DNA of 64,000 nucleotides from Gymnodinialimonas ceratoperidinii (GTDB lineage: Bacteria > Pseudomonadota > Alphaproteobacteria > Rhodobacterales > Rhodobacteraceae), in NCBI RefSeq assembly GCF_019297855.1, contig NZ_CP079194.1, positions 538,501 through 602,500 of the forward strand, given 5' to 3'. Position numbers and translations under genes: made by a program. Numbering within the stretch: position 1 is the stretch's first letter; the number at the start of each line of letters is the position of its first letter. Shown here piece after piece: positions 20,286 to 29,691 of the stretch. The notes under the pieces are model-generated. The model worked only from the letters and a program-made list of their open reading frames with translations. It made no database searches and was not told the DNA's origin.

Positions 20286-21191
20286 ATGGCACGCAGAAAA
20301 AAAGGCCGCGACATTTCAGGTTGGGTGCTGGTGGACAAGCCAGCGGGGCTGACCTCGACTGCCGTGGTCAACAAGGTGCGCTGGTGCTTTGACGCCAAGA
20401 AAGCCGGTCACGCCGGGACGCTCGACCCTGATGCGACGGGGATGTTGCCGGTGGCGCTTGGTGAGGCGACCAAGACGATTGCCTATATGGGCGATGATCT
20501 GAAGGCCTACGAATTCAGGGTGCGGCTTGGCGTGGCGACGAAGACCGACGACGCCGAGGGAGAGGTCATCGAAACTTCTGACGCGCGGCCCAGTGACGCC
20601 GAAATCGAAGCAGCGCTGCCGGCCTTCGTGGGGGATATCCAGCAGGTCCCGCCGCAGTTTTCCGCCGTGAAGGTGGACGGCGAACGCGCCTATGACATCG
20701 CGCGCGGAGGCGGTGAGATGGAACTGGCCGCCCGCGATCTCTACGTCGAAAGCCTCTCGGTCATCGGGCGGCCGGATACCGACCACGTGGATCTGGAATT
20801 TGTGTGCGGCTCGGGCGGCTACGTCCGCTCCATCGCGCGGGATCTGGGGCGCGCTTTGGGGTGCCTCGGCCACGTCGAGTGGTTGCGTCGGACCTGGGTT
20901 GGGCCGTTCGATATCGAGGATGCGGTGCCCCTGTCTCGGGTGGAAGAACTGGCGCGGACGGAGGAAATCGACGGGTTGCTGCAGCCGGTGGGCATGGCGC
21001 TTCATGCGATACCTGAGCTGCGCGCGACCGAAGCAGGCGCGGCGCGCTTGCGGAACGGCAATCCCGGCGGCGTGCTTCCCGGTAACGTCGAATACGGCGA
21101 TATGGCCTGGGCTTCGCTGAACGGTCAGCCCGTGGCCGTTGGCCGTTTCCGCGCTGGCGAGTTGCATCCCGAGCGGGTGTTCAATCTTTAA
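20286..21191 (+). CDS. truB: tRNA pseudouridine(55) synthase
   Basis: Makes pseudouridine 55 in the T loop of tRNAs. The catalytic Asp47 lies in [12 protein letters not shown]; other motifs are [13 protein letters not shown] and [12 protein letters not shown]. The 301-residue length and C-terminal RNA-binding region match the short (alphaproteobacterial) form. The ATG follows GGAGG. It is followed by a 17-bp perfect inverted repeat instead of the usual immediate rpsO. Confidence 0.96.
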   Translation: MARRKKGRDISGWVLVDKPAGLTSTAVVNKVRWCFDAKKAGHAGTLDPDATGMLPVALGEATKTIAYMGDDLKAYEFRVRLGVATKTDDAEGEVIETSDARPSDAEIEAALPAFVGDIQQVPPQFSAVKVDGERAYDIARGGGEMELAARDLYVESLSVIGRPDTDHVDLEFVCGSGGYVRSIARDLGRALGCLGHVEWLRRTWVGPFDIEDAVPLSRVEELARTEEIDGLLQPVGMALHAIPELRATEAGAARLRNGNPGGVLPGNVEYGDMAWASLNGQPVAVGRFRAGELHPERVFNL

Positions 21192-21199
21192 TGTCGGGA

Positions 21200-21248
21200 C
21201 GGGCAGGGTGGCGTCGCCCACCCACCCGCCCCGACGCCACCCTGCCCG
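21200..21248. terminator. 17-bp perfect inverted repeat after truB
   Basis: Arms 21200–21216 and 21232–21248 are perfectly complementary (CGGGCAGGGTGGCGTCG and its complement) around a 15-base C-rich loop. No T-run follows, so if it terminates truB transcription it is not a classic intrinsic terminator. It could stabilise the mRNA end or bind a protein. Confidence 0.6.
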
Positions 21249-21314
21249 GCGCGTCATCTGCGAGGGTGCGTCGTGGGGCACAAGTGGAAGACGTATTTGA
21301 GAAAAGGTGAAGCG

Positions 21315-21824
21315 ATGATCGAGCGGCAGCATGTGAAGGGAGACGCGGCCTCGGTTGCGGTCTATTCCGACTGCGAGCGGTATCGCTATGCGCTCACCCG
21401 GGTGTGGGATCCGGAGGGGGAGCGGGCATTGTTCATCATGCTCAACCCGTCGACAGCGACCGAAGTGCAGAACGATCCGACGGTGGAGCGGTGTGAGCGG
21501 CGCGCGCGGGCCTTGGGGTTCGGGTCGTTTCGGGTGCTCAACATATTTGCGTACCGCGCGACCGACCCGCGCGACATGCGGCGCGCCGATGACCCGGTCG
21601 GGCCGGAGAACGATGCGGCGATCCTCGAAGGGTTGGAATGGGCGGACCGGGTGATTTGCGCCTGGGGCACCCATGGGGAGCATCTGGGTCGCGGTCCGGA
21701 AGTTGCCGCGTTATTGCGCGGCACGGGACGGCCCTTGCTGCATCTGGGCTTGTCGAAAGCGGGGCATCCCAAGCATCCGCTTTATATTGGCTACAAGGTG
21801 CAACCCGAGGCCTGGGAGGCTTAA
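21315..21824 (+). CDS. DUF1643 family protein
   Basis: A 169-residue cytoplasmic protein with the DUF1643 pattern: ALFIMLNPSTATEVQNDPT, then FRVLNIFAYRATDP, CAWGTHG, and near the end LSKAGHPKHPLYI. The function of the family is not known to me. The start at 21315 (MIERQHV) is preceded by AAGGTG; an upstream ATG at 21273 is possible. It is isolated between truB and the convergent RTX gene. Confidence 0.82.
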   Translation: MIERQHVKGDAASVAVYSDCERYRYALTRVWDPEGERALFIMLNPSTATEVQNDPTVERCERRARALGFGSFRVLNIFAYRATDPRDMRRADDPVGPENDAAILEGLEWADRVICAWGTHGEHLGRGPEVAALLRGTGRPLLHLGLSKAGHPKHPLYIGYKVQPEAWEA

Positions 21825-21845
21825 GGTCTCCTTGGGATCGATCGG

Positions 21846-23387
21846 TCAGGCCACCGCCTGAAGCTCGATCATGTTCGGGTCGAGGCCCTGGGCGCCCGCG
21901 ACGCTGAGGATGATTTCTCCGTTCAGCAGGATATTCGCCCCGCGGCCGTCAGCGAAATCCTGAACCTCGATCGTGGGATCAGGGTTCAGTTCCGGGTCGA
22001 AGATCACCTCGATGCGGTCTTCCGCGGGGTTGAAGTCATTCACGTGTCCCGCGACTTCCGCGCTTTCGATGTAGCTGCCACCGGTGAAGGTATCCGCTCC
22101 GGTCCCGCCGATGGCGGTGTCACCCTGGCCCAGAATGATCTGATCATCACCGCTGCCGCCCAGAAGAACGTCGCCCCTATCCTGATCAGTGCTGCCGTCG
22201 CCAAAGGTGCCGTCGAGCAGGTCGTCTCCGGAGCCGCCGTTGAGGGTATCGGCGCCGGTCCCGCCTTGCAGGAAGTCATTCGCACCGCCGCCGTGCAGCA
22301 CGTCATCCCCGTCGCCGCCGAACAGCAGGTCGCGGTCTCCGCCGCCGTCGAGGGTGTCATGCCCGTCGCCGCCGGTGAGGAAGTCGATGCCGCCGCCACC
22401 TTGCAGGTTGTCGTCGCCGGTATCGCCATGGAGCTCGTCGTTGCCTTGGCCAGCGGTGAGGGTGTCGTCGCCCTCATCCCCGAACAGCGCGTCGGTTGAG
22501 GCAGTGCCTGTCAGGTGGTCATCATTGAGGGTGCCGGTGATCGCATCGTCGCCGCCGGTGTCGAAGATATCGTCAATCGTGGCGCGGGCGGTCAGCATCT
22601 CTTCAATGCCGCCGGGTCCGCTCATTTCACTAGCGACCTGATCCAGCACAGCATCCAGATCGGCATCCGTCTGATCGGCGGCCTGCGCCGGATCGGGGTT
22701 CTGCATCTGGGTCAGGGGTCCATCTGAGCCGGGATCGCGGGGGGGCGTGGCGGGTTCAGGCTGCGCGTCGGAGGCAGGTAGCGTCTGCGGGGCCGCGTCC
22801 TGCATGACGATGCGGATGTGATCGGGGGAGAGGCCCTCGGTGCCGGCGACCATGGACACGGGGAGGCCATTGGCGAGGACGAGCGTTGCGTTGCGCTTCG
22901 GATCATGGACGGTGTCGATATCGGGCGCGTCGGCGGCGTCGCCGTCGAATTCCAGCACGAGTGCGTCTGTCTCGGTGTCGAAGCTGTCGACGTAGGACAC
23001 GGTCTCGCCGCTATCGGTCTCGATCATGGCATCGACCTCGATGTAGTGCCGCGCCGCGTCGGGTTGTGCGGCCTCGGCCCAGGCGCTGTCGGCACGGGCT
23101 TCCTGAACCTCGAACGCTTCACTTTCGTCAGGGGTCAGTTCGACCTCGGCCGCACCTGGCGCGTCGGATTGCAGGGCGTCTTGCGGTTCTGCCTCCATCT
23201 CGACGGTGTCGGCGTGGGCGTCGAGCAGGTCGGCGAGCCCGTCGACATCGTCGGACAGATCGGAAGCCGCCTCTCCAGCGGCCTCATCAGTTTCGTCCTC
23301 ATCGGTTTCCTTTTCGATCGGGTTCACGAACCCATCGAGGGCGAGCCCCATGAGGAGCAATGCAAGAAGACTTCCGGCGATGATCAT
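21846..23387 (-). CDS. RTX (hemolysin-type calcium-binding) repeat protein with N-terminal membrane anchor
   Basis: A 513-residue protein. Residues 1–18 (IIAGSLLALLLMGLALDGF) are one hydrophobic segment, then comes a very acidic Glu/Asp/Ala-rich region of about 230 residues. About ten nonapeptide repeats GGxGxDxLx follow (GGDGDDVLHGG, GGTGADTLNGG). The C-terminal about 90 residues (VNDFNPAEDRIEV, LNGEIILSVAGAQGLD) resemble the cap after serralysin-type RTX repeats. Repeats of this type bind calcium and fold outside the cell. A type I secretion signal is not evident beyond this cap, and no type I transporter gene is near. The start at 23387 has GAGG upstream; the open frame continues to 23525 without family character. 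Confidence 0.85.
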   Translation of the reverse strand: MIIAGSLLALLLMGLALDGFVNPIEKETDEDETDEAAGEAASDLSDDVDGLADLLDAHADTVEMEAEPQDALQSDAPGAAEVELTPDESEAFEVQEARADSAWAEAAQPDAARHYIEVDAMIETDSGETVSYVDSFDTETDALVLEFDGDAADAPDIDTVHDPKRNATLVLANGLPVSMVAGTEGLSPDHIRIVMQDAAPQTLPASDAQPEPATPPRDPGSDGPLTQMQNPDPAQAADQTDADLDAVLDQVASEMSGPGGIEEMLTARATIDDIFDTGGDDAITGTLNDDHLTGTASTDALFGDEGDDTLTAGQGNDELHGDTGDDNLQGGGGIDFLTGGDGHDTLDGGGDRDLLFGGDGDDVLHGGGANDFLQGGTGADTLNGGSGDDLLDGTFGDGSTDQDRGDVLLGGSGDDQIILGQGDTAIGGTGADTFTGGSYIESAEVAGHVNDFNPAEDRIEVIFDPELNPDPTIEVQDFADGRGANILLNGEIILSVAGAQGLDPNMIELQAVA

Positions 23388-23825
23388 GGCAGATCCCTCG
23401 GGTTTTCCGGTCTGGTTGACAGCGGCGGTGGCGTGGCGGGCGACGAATGCTGGCCGGACGCAAGGCTGCGACGGGCCGGGCCCCTGCCTTCTGGCAACAG
23501 GCCGGATGGTCGACACGGGCGCCACGCGTCGAGCGTGATCGCGGTCAGACCACCGGGGCGTCCATTTCTATGGACAAGGCATTGCTGAAATCTAAAGCCT
23601 CGGGGGCTTCATACGCATTATTTCAGCCAAATTCGCCTTGTTTTTGCGGCTGTGGTTAACGGAGCCCTGTCATCTCGGGCGCAAGTGACGCGGGGGGTTT
23701 CATCGTGCGGCGATTCGGTGTAGCTGCGCGCATCTGTGCCGGAAAACCCGGGTCAGACCCTCCATGGGCCCTGCTGGACGACATCCCGGCTTGCGCCATA
23801 ACCCTTAATCTCGAAGGAGACCCCG
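23388..23825. other. Intergenic region upstream of rpsO
   Basis: 438 bases between divergent genes: the promoter of the RTX gene (minus) and of rpsO (plus) must lie here. A locally AT-rich stretch near 23570–23660 contains a weak nested hairpin (TGAAAT..ATTTCA outside, AAGCC..GGCTT inside). I cannot assign a -35/-10 pair with confidence. No gene is seen. Confidence 0.45.
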
Positions 23826-24095
23826 ATGTCGATTACGCCTGAAGAAAAAGCACGTCTGATGAAAGAGTTCGCCACCAAAGAAGGCGACACCGGCTCCCCT
23901 GAAGTTCAGGTTGCCATCCTCACCAGCCGTATCGCGACCCTGACCGAGCACTTCAAAAGCCACAAGAAAGACAACCACTCCCGTCGTGGTCTGTTGATGA
24001 TGGTTGCGCAGCGCCGGAAGCTTCTGGACTACGCACGCGCCAAGGATGAGGCCCGTTACCAGGACCTGATCAAGCGCCTGGGCATCCGTCGCTAA
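23826..24095 (+). CDS. rpsO: 30S ribosomal protein S15
   Basis: 89 residues, the standard S15 length. It binds the central domain of 16S rRNA and helps 30S assembly. Recognisable segments are [33 protein letters not shown] and the C-terminus [18 protein letters not shown] precedes the ATG. Codon use is that of a highly expressed gene (CGT/CGC Arg, AAA Lys). An intrinsic terminator follows. Confidence 0.98.
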   Translation: MSITPEEKARLMKEFATKEGDTGSPEVQVAILTSRIATLTEHFKSHKKDNHSRRGLLMMVAQRRKLLDYARAKDEARYQDLIKRLGIRR

Positions 24096-24123
24096 GACGG
24101 CTCCCGGTCAGAAGATCTTGCAG

Positions 24124-24147
24124 CGCCCGCCTTTCGGTGGGCGTTTT
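24124..24147 (+). terminator. Intrinsic terminator of rpsO
   Basis: Stem CGCCCGCC–TTTC–GGTGGGCG followed by TTTT, 28 bases after the rpsO stop codon. Confidence 0.85.
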
Positions 24148-24244
24148 GCGTTTGGCACGCCGGATTGCGCGGACAGCAGGAAACGTAGCGTCAGGATTGA
24201 TCGGTGCCCGCGGCCTTCGTAGGTTTTTGGCGGGAGGACGGCCG

Positions 24245-24964
24245 ATGATACCTACTTTGCGGGTGTTGGCGAACATGGGAAGCCTGCAACGGCTCTTCCC
24301 CCTGTGGCTGCTAGCGGTCGGGCCGGCCGTCGCCTTCTGGACGCCCCTACTGATCCCGGCGCTTCTCTATGGCATCGTGGTGCAGTTCTTCGTGGAATAC
24401 GTGATGCATCGCTTCCTGCTGCATCGCGAGCCGCCAACGGACCAGAGCCCCTTCAACGAGCTCTACCGGAGCCACATCGGACACCACGAGTTTCCGGCCA
24501 ATCCCGAGTTCTTCACCGGCGGTGACAATTGGTACGCGGTCAGGTTCGGGCTTGTCTCGACCCTGCTGCACACGCTTGTGCTCTGGCCGTTTCTGGGCCT
24601 CGAGACCGCCGCCTTCCTGTCCTACGTCGCGCTTTTCGGCGGGTCGGTCAGCGCCTTTGCGTTCTACGAATACTGCCACACGCTCGCCCATCTGCAGGTG
24701 CCGAAGGGATGGTTTGGCAAAGCCGTCACGCAGAGCCATCTGCGCCATCATTTCAACGATCACGACGCGACGTTTCACGTCTCGTTCGGTATGGGATGGA
24801 TCGACCGCCTGTTCGGCACCACCTACCAGCGAGAGCAGGCGCGGGACCGGTTCGATCCTGAAACGATCCTGTCGATGGGCATGGATCCCGAGGACCTACG
24901 CCTCGTCACGGCGCGCAAGGCGTGGGGACTGCCGTCCATGCCGCACCGGGGTCGGGCGCGGTAG
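24245..24964 (+). CDS. Fatty acid hydroxylase / sterol desaturase family membrane protein
   Basis: A 239-residue integral membrane di-iron oxygenase. The histidine boxes are HRFLLH, HIGHHEF, HTLAH and HLRHHFND, the pattern of the hydroxylase superfamily, with four or so hydrophobic segments (about 20–60, 105–150). The start at 24245 follows GGGAGG by 9 bases; the frame is open to 24137 but that would overlap the rpsO terminator. The substrate (fatty acid, sterol or carotenoid) cannot be deduced, since no lipid genes are next to it. It lies between rpsO and pnp, which are usually adjacent. Confidence 0.85.
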   Translation: MIPTLRVLANMGSLQRLFPLWLLAVGPAVAFWTPLLIPALLYGIVVQFFVEYVMHRFLLHREPPTDQSPFNELYRSHIGHHEFPANPEFFTGGDNWYAVRFGLVSTLLHTLVLWPFLGLETAAFLSYVALFGGSVSAFAFYEYCHTLAHLQVPKGWFGKAVTQSHLRHHFNDHDATFHVSFGMGWIDRLFGTTYQREQARDRFDPETILSMGMDPEDLRLVTARKAWGLPSMPHRGRAR

Positions 24965-24971
24965 GATCGGA

Positions 24972-26144
24972 TCAAGCCTCGGATGCGTTGTTGAGCACGG
25001 TCAGCGGCAGGGTGATCCGGTAATGTATCCCGGTTTCCTTCAAGTCGCGCTGAAGCTCTCCGCCAAGGCCGAACTGGACTGCATCGTTCAGAAGATCTGA
25101 CCCGAAGCCGGAGGATGCCTCGAGGTTCTCAACCTCGGCGCGTTCCTCCCAGAACAATTCGATTCCCTCGTCCGTCTGGCTCCACGTCACGTGAAGCGCC
25201 CCTCCGGGACGGCTCAGCGCGCCGTATTTCGAGGCATTGGTGGCCAATTCGTGGAAGGTCAGCGCGATGTAGGTCACCGCTTCCGGCGTCAGGTCGAGCA
25301 GCGGACCTGTCAGGTGCAGGTCGAGGCCCTCGGCATCGGCGTAGGGCGCCAGCGCCGCTTCGACCAAGACCTTCAGGCCGGTGATGTGATCATCGTCCTT
25401 GCCAAGCGCGAGGTTATGGGACCGGGCCAGCGCGGTGATCCGTCCCTCCAGCAGATTGACCATGCTGGCCTTGTCCTCTGCCTCGCGCGCCGAAAGACGC
25501 AGAAGGCTGCTGGTTACCGTGAAGAGGTTCTTCAGCCTGTGGCTCATTTCCTCGACCAGCATCAGGTTGCGCCGGGCGTTGGCCTGCAGCCGCATCTGGT
25601 CTTCTGCAAGGTTGGTGACATCGCGGAGTATCTTGCGATCTTCGTCCGATCACGTCCGGGGCTGGTCGCTGATCGCGCAGAAAGAGCCGATGATCGCCCC
25701 GTCCGGCGCGTGCAGCGGCTCGCCCAGGTAGGCGATGACGTTCAGATCCTCGATCGCGGCATTGTCCGATAGCAGGGGATGTTCGCGCGCATCGACCACG
25801 GCGAGGCTTTCTTCGGTGGTGACAACATATTGGCAGAACGAATGGGTCAGCGGGGTTTCGCGCGTTTCCGCGTAATGACCCTGCAAACCCTCTTCTGCCT
25901 TGAAGAATTGGCGCTTGGAATCGACGAGGGACACGAGGCTGACCGGTACGCCAAGCAGCCGGGACGCCAGCCGCGAAAGGCGGTCGAAGCCCTCTTCCTT
26001 GTCCGAGTCCATCAACCCTGTCTGGGCCAGACTGTTCAGACGCTCGGTGTCGCCTAGAATCTGTTCGTGGTCCTGAGGGGCGACGCTCGGAAATTCGCCC
26101 TCGTTATCAAGTGGTTTAGGCATTCTGTAACTATCAGGTCGCAT
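24972..26144 (-). pseudogene. GAF–HWE sensor histidine kinase interrupted by an in-frame TGA
   Basis: Two frames in the same phase make one kinase of 390 codons: an N-terminal GAF domain (26144–25650, ending SFCAISDQPRT) and a C-terminal HWE-type kinase (from 25649, continuing SDEDRKILRDVTNLAEDQ). The His box is EMSHRLKNLF, the N box HELATNASKYG and the HWE signature is FWEERAE. The TGA at 25652–25650 stands where the family's PRTWSDED has Trp; a change of the third base, position 25650, would restore TGG. The C-terminal half could restart at the ATG at 25595, but with weak SD. Either a recent nonsense mutation or a sequencing error. Confidence 0.82.
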
Positions 26145-26451
26145 GGAGGCCCCCCCAATCAGACCATTCCTCAGGCTTAACGAACGTTCTTCAGAGTAAC
26201 AGATTGTTTCGGCTTAGATAGCTGTTAGTTCCGATATGGCAATGCACGGCGTATCTGCAGCAAATTCGCCGTTCATCCGTCTCTATGCGCGAGACGGTTT
26301 CCAAACAACAAAAATTACTGTATGGGCGCTCTATCTGAGACGAGACGCTCTGACCCCGGCGTTCGCAAAGGACAGGGGTCGGCGGCAATGGGGCCGCCAT
26401 ATGGATGAGGGACCGCGCAGGGGCGCGGAGTGCCCTCGAATAGGAAACTAG
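26145..26451. other. Intergenic region upstream of pnp
   Basis: 307 bases between the kinase start and pnp, with a lower GC content in 26180–26330 than its neighbours. It must hold the pnp promoter and leader. No clear hairpin typical of PNPase autoregulation was recognised, and no small gene. Confidence 0.4.
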
Positions 26452-28578
26452 ATGTTCAACATTGTTAAGAAAGAGATCCAGTGGGGCGAAGAAACGCTGA
26501 CGCTGGAAACCGGCCGTGTGGCTCGCCAGGCCGATGGGTCTGTCATTGCGACGTTGGGGGAAACCTCCGTCATGGCGAACGTGACCTTCGCCAAGCAACC
26601 GAAGCCCGGAATGGATTTCTTCCCGCTTACGGTTCACTACCAGGAAAAATACTACGCTGCGGGCAAGGTCCCCGGCGGTTTCTTCAAGCGTGAGGCCCGC
26701 CCCACCGAGAAGGAAACACTCACCGCGCGTCTGATCGACCGTCCGATCCGCCCGCTGTTCGTCCCCGGTTTCAAGAACGAAACCCTCGTGATGTGCACCG
26801 TGCTGTCCCACGACCTCGTCAACGACCCCGACATGGTCGCGATGATCGCGGCTTCCGCTGCGCTGACCATCTCCGGTGCGCCGTTCCGCGGCCCGATCGC
26901 CGGTTGCCGCGTGGGCTTCGAGGATGGCGAATACATCCTGAACCCCGAGATCGACGACATGCACGATCTGCGCAACAACCCCGATCAGCGCCTCGATCTG
27001 GTTGTTGCAGGCACCAAGGACGCCGTGATGATGGTGGAATCGGAAGCCTATGAGCTGACCGAATCCGAAATGCTCGGCGCGGTGAAATTCGCCCACGACA
27101 GCATCCAGCCGGTCATCGACCTGATCATCGATCTGGCCGAAGACGCCGCGAAAGAGCCGTTCGACTTCCAGGCCCCCGATTACTCGGAGCTGTTCGAAGC
27201 CGTTCGTTCCGCCGGCGAAGACAAGATGCGCGAAGCCTATGCGATCTCCGACAAGCTGGAGCGTCAGGCCGCCGTTGCCGCCGTCAAGGAAGGCGTGAAG
27301 GAAGGCCTCTCGGAGGAGCAGCTGGAGGATCCGAACCTCTCCGCCGCCCTGAAGAAGCTGGAATCCACCGTGCTTCGTTCGGACGTCGTCAAGAACGGTC
27401 GCCGCATCGACGGCCGTGCCCTGGACGAGATCCGTGACATCGTGGCCGAGACCAAGGTCCTGCCCCGGACCCACGGCTCCGCGCTGTTCACCCGTGGCGA
27501 GACCCAGGCGCTTTGCGTCACCACGCTCGGCACCGGTGACGACGAGCAGTTCATCGACGCGCTGCACGGCAACTTCAAATCCAACTTCCTGCTGCATTAC
27601 AACTTCCCGCCCTACTCGGTCGGCGAAGCAGGTCGCGTGGGCCCTCCGGGCCGCCGCGAGATCGGTCACGGCAAGCTGGCATGGCGCGCCCTGCAGGCGG
27701 TTCTGCCCGCCCCGACCGACTTCCCCTACACCGTGCGCATGGTCTCCGAGATCACTGAATCCAACGGCTCGTCCTCCATGGCGTCCGTTTGCGGTGGCTC
27801 CCTCTCCATGATGGACGCGGGCGTTCCGCTGAAGGCAGCGGTTGCCGGTGTCGCCATGGGTCTGGTGCTGGAAGAGGACGGCTCCTACGGCATCCTGTCC
27901 GACATCCTGGGTGACGAAGATCACCTCGGCGACATGGACTTCAAGGTTGCCGGTACCGAAGCGGGCATCACGTCCCTGCAGATGGACATCAAGGTCGCCG
28001 GCATCACGCAAGAGATCATGGAAAAGGCGCTGGAGCAGGCGAAAGCCGGTCGTCTCCACATCCTCGGCGAGATGGCGAAAGCCGTGTCCGAAGCGGGTGA
28101 GTTCTCCGAGCACGCGCCGCGCATCGAGACCATGCAGATCCCGACCGACAAGATCCGTGAAGTGATCGGCTCGGGCGGCAAGGTCATCCGCGAGATCGTG
28201 GAAGTCTCGGGCGCCAAGGTCGACATCAACGACGAAGGCATCATCAAGATCGCCTCGCCGAACGGTGAAGCCATCAAGAAGGCCTACGACATGATTCACT
28301 CGATCGTGGCGGAGCCGGAAGAGGGCAAGATCTACAAGGGCAAGGTCGTGAAGATCGTCGACTTCGGCGCCTTCGTGAACTTCTTCGGCAAGCGCGATGG
28401 CCTGGTCCACGTGTCCCAGATCAAGAACGAGCGCCTGAACCACCCCTCCGACGTCCTCTCCGAGGGCCAGGAAGTCTGGGTCAAGCTCCTGGGCTTCGAC
28501 GATCGCGGCAAGGTCCGCCTTGCGATGAAGATGGTCGACCAGGAAACTGGCGAAGAAGTCTCCAAGGCAGATGCCTAA
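26452..28578 (+). CDS. pnp: Polyribonucleotide nucleotidyltransferase (PNPase)
   Basis: 3'-5' phosphorolytic exoribonuclease of the degradosome. The 708 residues show the two RNase PH domains ([33 protein letters not shown] in the first; GFT-type [15 protein letters not shown] and the phosphate-binding [15 protein letters not shown] in the second), a KH domain ([17 protein letters not shown]) and an S1 domain ([16 protein letters not shown]). Codon use matches rpsO, as for highly expressed genes. The GGAAAC before the ATG is only a modest ribosome-binding site. A sulfotransferase-like fragment overlaps its last bases. Confidence 0.98.
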   Translation: MFNIVKKEIQWGEETLTLETGRVARQADGSVIATLGETSVMANVTFAKQPKPGMDFFPLTVHYQEKYYAAGKVPGGFFKREARPTEKETLTARLIDRPIRPLFVPGFKNETLVMCTVLSHDLVNDPDMVAMIAASAALTISGAPFRGPIAGCRVGFEDGEYILNPEIDDMHDLRNNPDQRLDLVVAGTKDAVMMVESEAYELTESEMLGAVKFAHDSIQPVIDLIIDLAEDAAKEPFDFQAPDYSELFEAVRSAGEDKMREAYAISDKLERQAAVAAVKEGVKEGLSEEQLEDPNLSAALKKLESTVLRSDVVKNGRRIDGRALDEIRDIVAETKVLPRTHGSALFTRGETQALCVTTLGTGDDEQFIDALHGNFKSNFLLHYNFPPYSVGEAGRVGPPGRREIGHGKLAWRALQAVLPAPTDFPYTVRMVSEITESNGSSSMASVCGGSLSMMDAGVPLKAAVAGVAMGLVLEEDGSYGILSDILGDEDHLGDMDFKVAGTEAGITSLQMDIKVAGITQEIMEKALEQAKAGRLHILGEMAKAVSEAGEFSEHAPRIETMQIPTDKIREVIGSGGKVIREIVEVSGAKVDINDEGIIKIASPNGEAIKKAYDMIHSIVAEPEEGKIYKGKVVKIVDFGAFVNFFGKRDGLVHVSQIKNERLNHPSDVLSEGQEVWVKLLGFDDRGKVRLAMKMVDQETGEEVSKADA

Positions 28579-28765
28579 GGCACTTCTCGGGACGAGGTTT
28601 GAAGACAAATTCTCGTCCCGGCAGCTAAAGGCGATTGCCCGGTATCATCTGGGCATCGTCAAACATCTGTTTATCCATATTCCGAAGAACGGCGGCCTCT
28701 CCCTGCGCAATTCCCGCGCCATGCGCCGCAAGATGGTTCTGGCTGATCATGGTGTTTCCCGGTGA
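28571..28765 (+). pseudogene. Sulfotransferase-family fragment (truncated)
   Basis: A 64-codon frame beginning inside the end of pnp. It contains VKHLFIHIPKNGGLSLR, which is the PAPS-binding 5'-phosphosulfate loop found at the N-terminus of sulfotransferases, then RRKMVLADHG and a stop. Real family members are 200 residues or more. No frame downstream to 28977 continues the homology. It therefore looks like a decayed gene that used to follow pnp, as intact ones do in related bacteria. It might still be translated as a small peptide. Confidence 0.65.
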
Positions 28766-28977
28766 CTGTTCTTGTCGTCGCGGGAAGGTCCAGGCCACAG
28801 CCTTCTTCACGAAAAAAGTAGCGGCAGGAACTTTTACGCCGATGTTACGGTTTTCCTTACATCATTGTGACTGGGCGCGACCCTCTGGGGTCTTGTTCGC
28901 AGAGGTTACAATGCAAACAATAGAAACGACTGATTCTTGGATGAAAATCCGCTATACGACCGATAAGGACGAATAAA

Positions 28978-29598
28978 ATGCTGACCCGCCGCCATTTCAT
29001 TGTCACCACGACGACGCTGTTTTCCAGCGCTCTGGTGTCCCCCGCGCTTGCGCAAGATGCCGTTGGGATCGAGATCGACGAAGCACCCGATACCGGTGGT
29101 GCCGGGGGCCAGAACCCCTGGGGCCTGCATCCCCGCTTCATGCCGACACGCGTCGCCGCCAACGATGGCCTGAACGCTGGCGACATCCACGTGGATCCGA
29201 AAGCGCGCTTCCTGTACCACATCGAAGAGGGCGGAACCGCCATGCGTTACGGCGTCGCCGTGGGGCGTGCAGGGCTCTACCAGCCCGGCAACTTCCGCAT
29301 CCAGCGTGTGGTGGAGTGGCCGTCCTGGACGCCCACCGCGAACATGATCCGCCGCGAGCCTGAGGTTTACGGCCAATATGCGGGCGGCGTTCCCGGTGGC
29401 CCCGACAACCCCTTGGGCGCCCGTGCCCTCTACCTCTACGCGGGCGGTCGCGACACGTACCTGCGCATCCATGGCACGCCGCAGCCGTGGTCGATCGGTA
29501 CCTCGGCCTCGTCCGGTTGCGTGCGTCTGGTCAACGACCACGTCATCGCGCTGGCCGAGAACGTGACGCCCGGTCGCCGGGCGATCCTGCACAGCTAG
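28978..29598 (+). CDS. L,D-transpeptidase (YkuD domain), secreted
   Basis: A 206-residue protein with an N-terminal twin-Arg-like segment (LTRRHFIVTTTTLF) and signal-peptide cleavage after SPALA. The YkuD domain has HGTPQPWSIGTSASSGCVRL: the His and the Cys of SSGCVR are the catalytic residues. Such enzymes make 3-3 cross-links in peptidoglycan or attach proteins to it. Together with the PBP, dapB and the PG-binding protein this adds to the cell-wall content of the window. It ends at a bidirectional terminator. Confidence 0.9.
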   Translation: MLTRRHFIVTTTTLFSSALVSPALAQDAVGIEIDEAPDTGGAGGQNPWGLHPRFMPTRVAANDGLNAGDIHVDPKARFLYHIEEGGTAMRYGVAVGRAGLYQPGNFRIQRVVEWPSWTPTANMIRREPEVYGQYAGGVPGGPDNPLGARALYLYAGGRDTYLRIHGTPQPWSIGTSASSGCVRLVNDHVIALAENVTPGRRAILHS

Positions 29599-29624
29599 GT
29601 TCACCTGACAATTGCGCCCATGAA

Positions 29625-29650
29625 AAAGCCCCGGTCGATGCCGGGGCTTT
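29625..29650. terminator. Bidirectional intrinsic terminator
   Basis: Perfect 10-bp stem AAAGCCCCGG–TCGATG–CCGGGGCTTT between the convergent L,D-transpeptidase and peroxiredoxin genes. T-tracts occur on both sides, longest (five T) for the minus strand. Confidence 0.88.
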
Positions 29651-29691
29651 CTCGTCTTTGGTGTGCTGTATGCTGGTCTTCGCTGAAGGCC

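Noticed and set aside
26191-28608. 805-residue minus-strand frame opposite pnp
   Set aside because: Shadow of pnp; codon bias of pnp leaves the opposite frame open.
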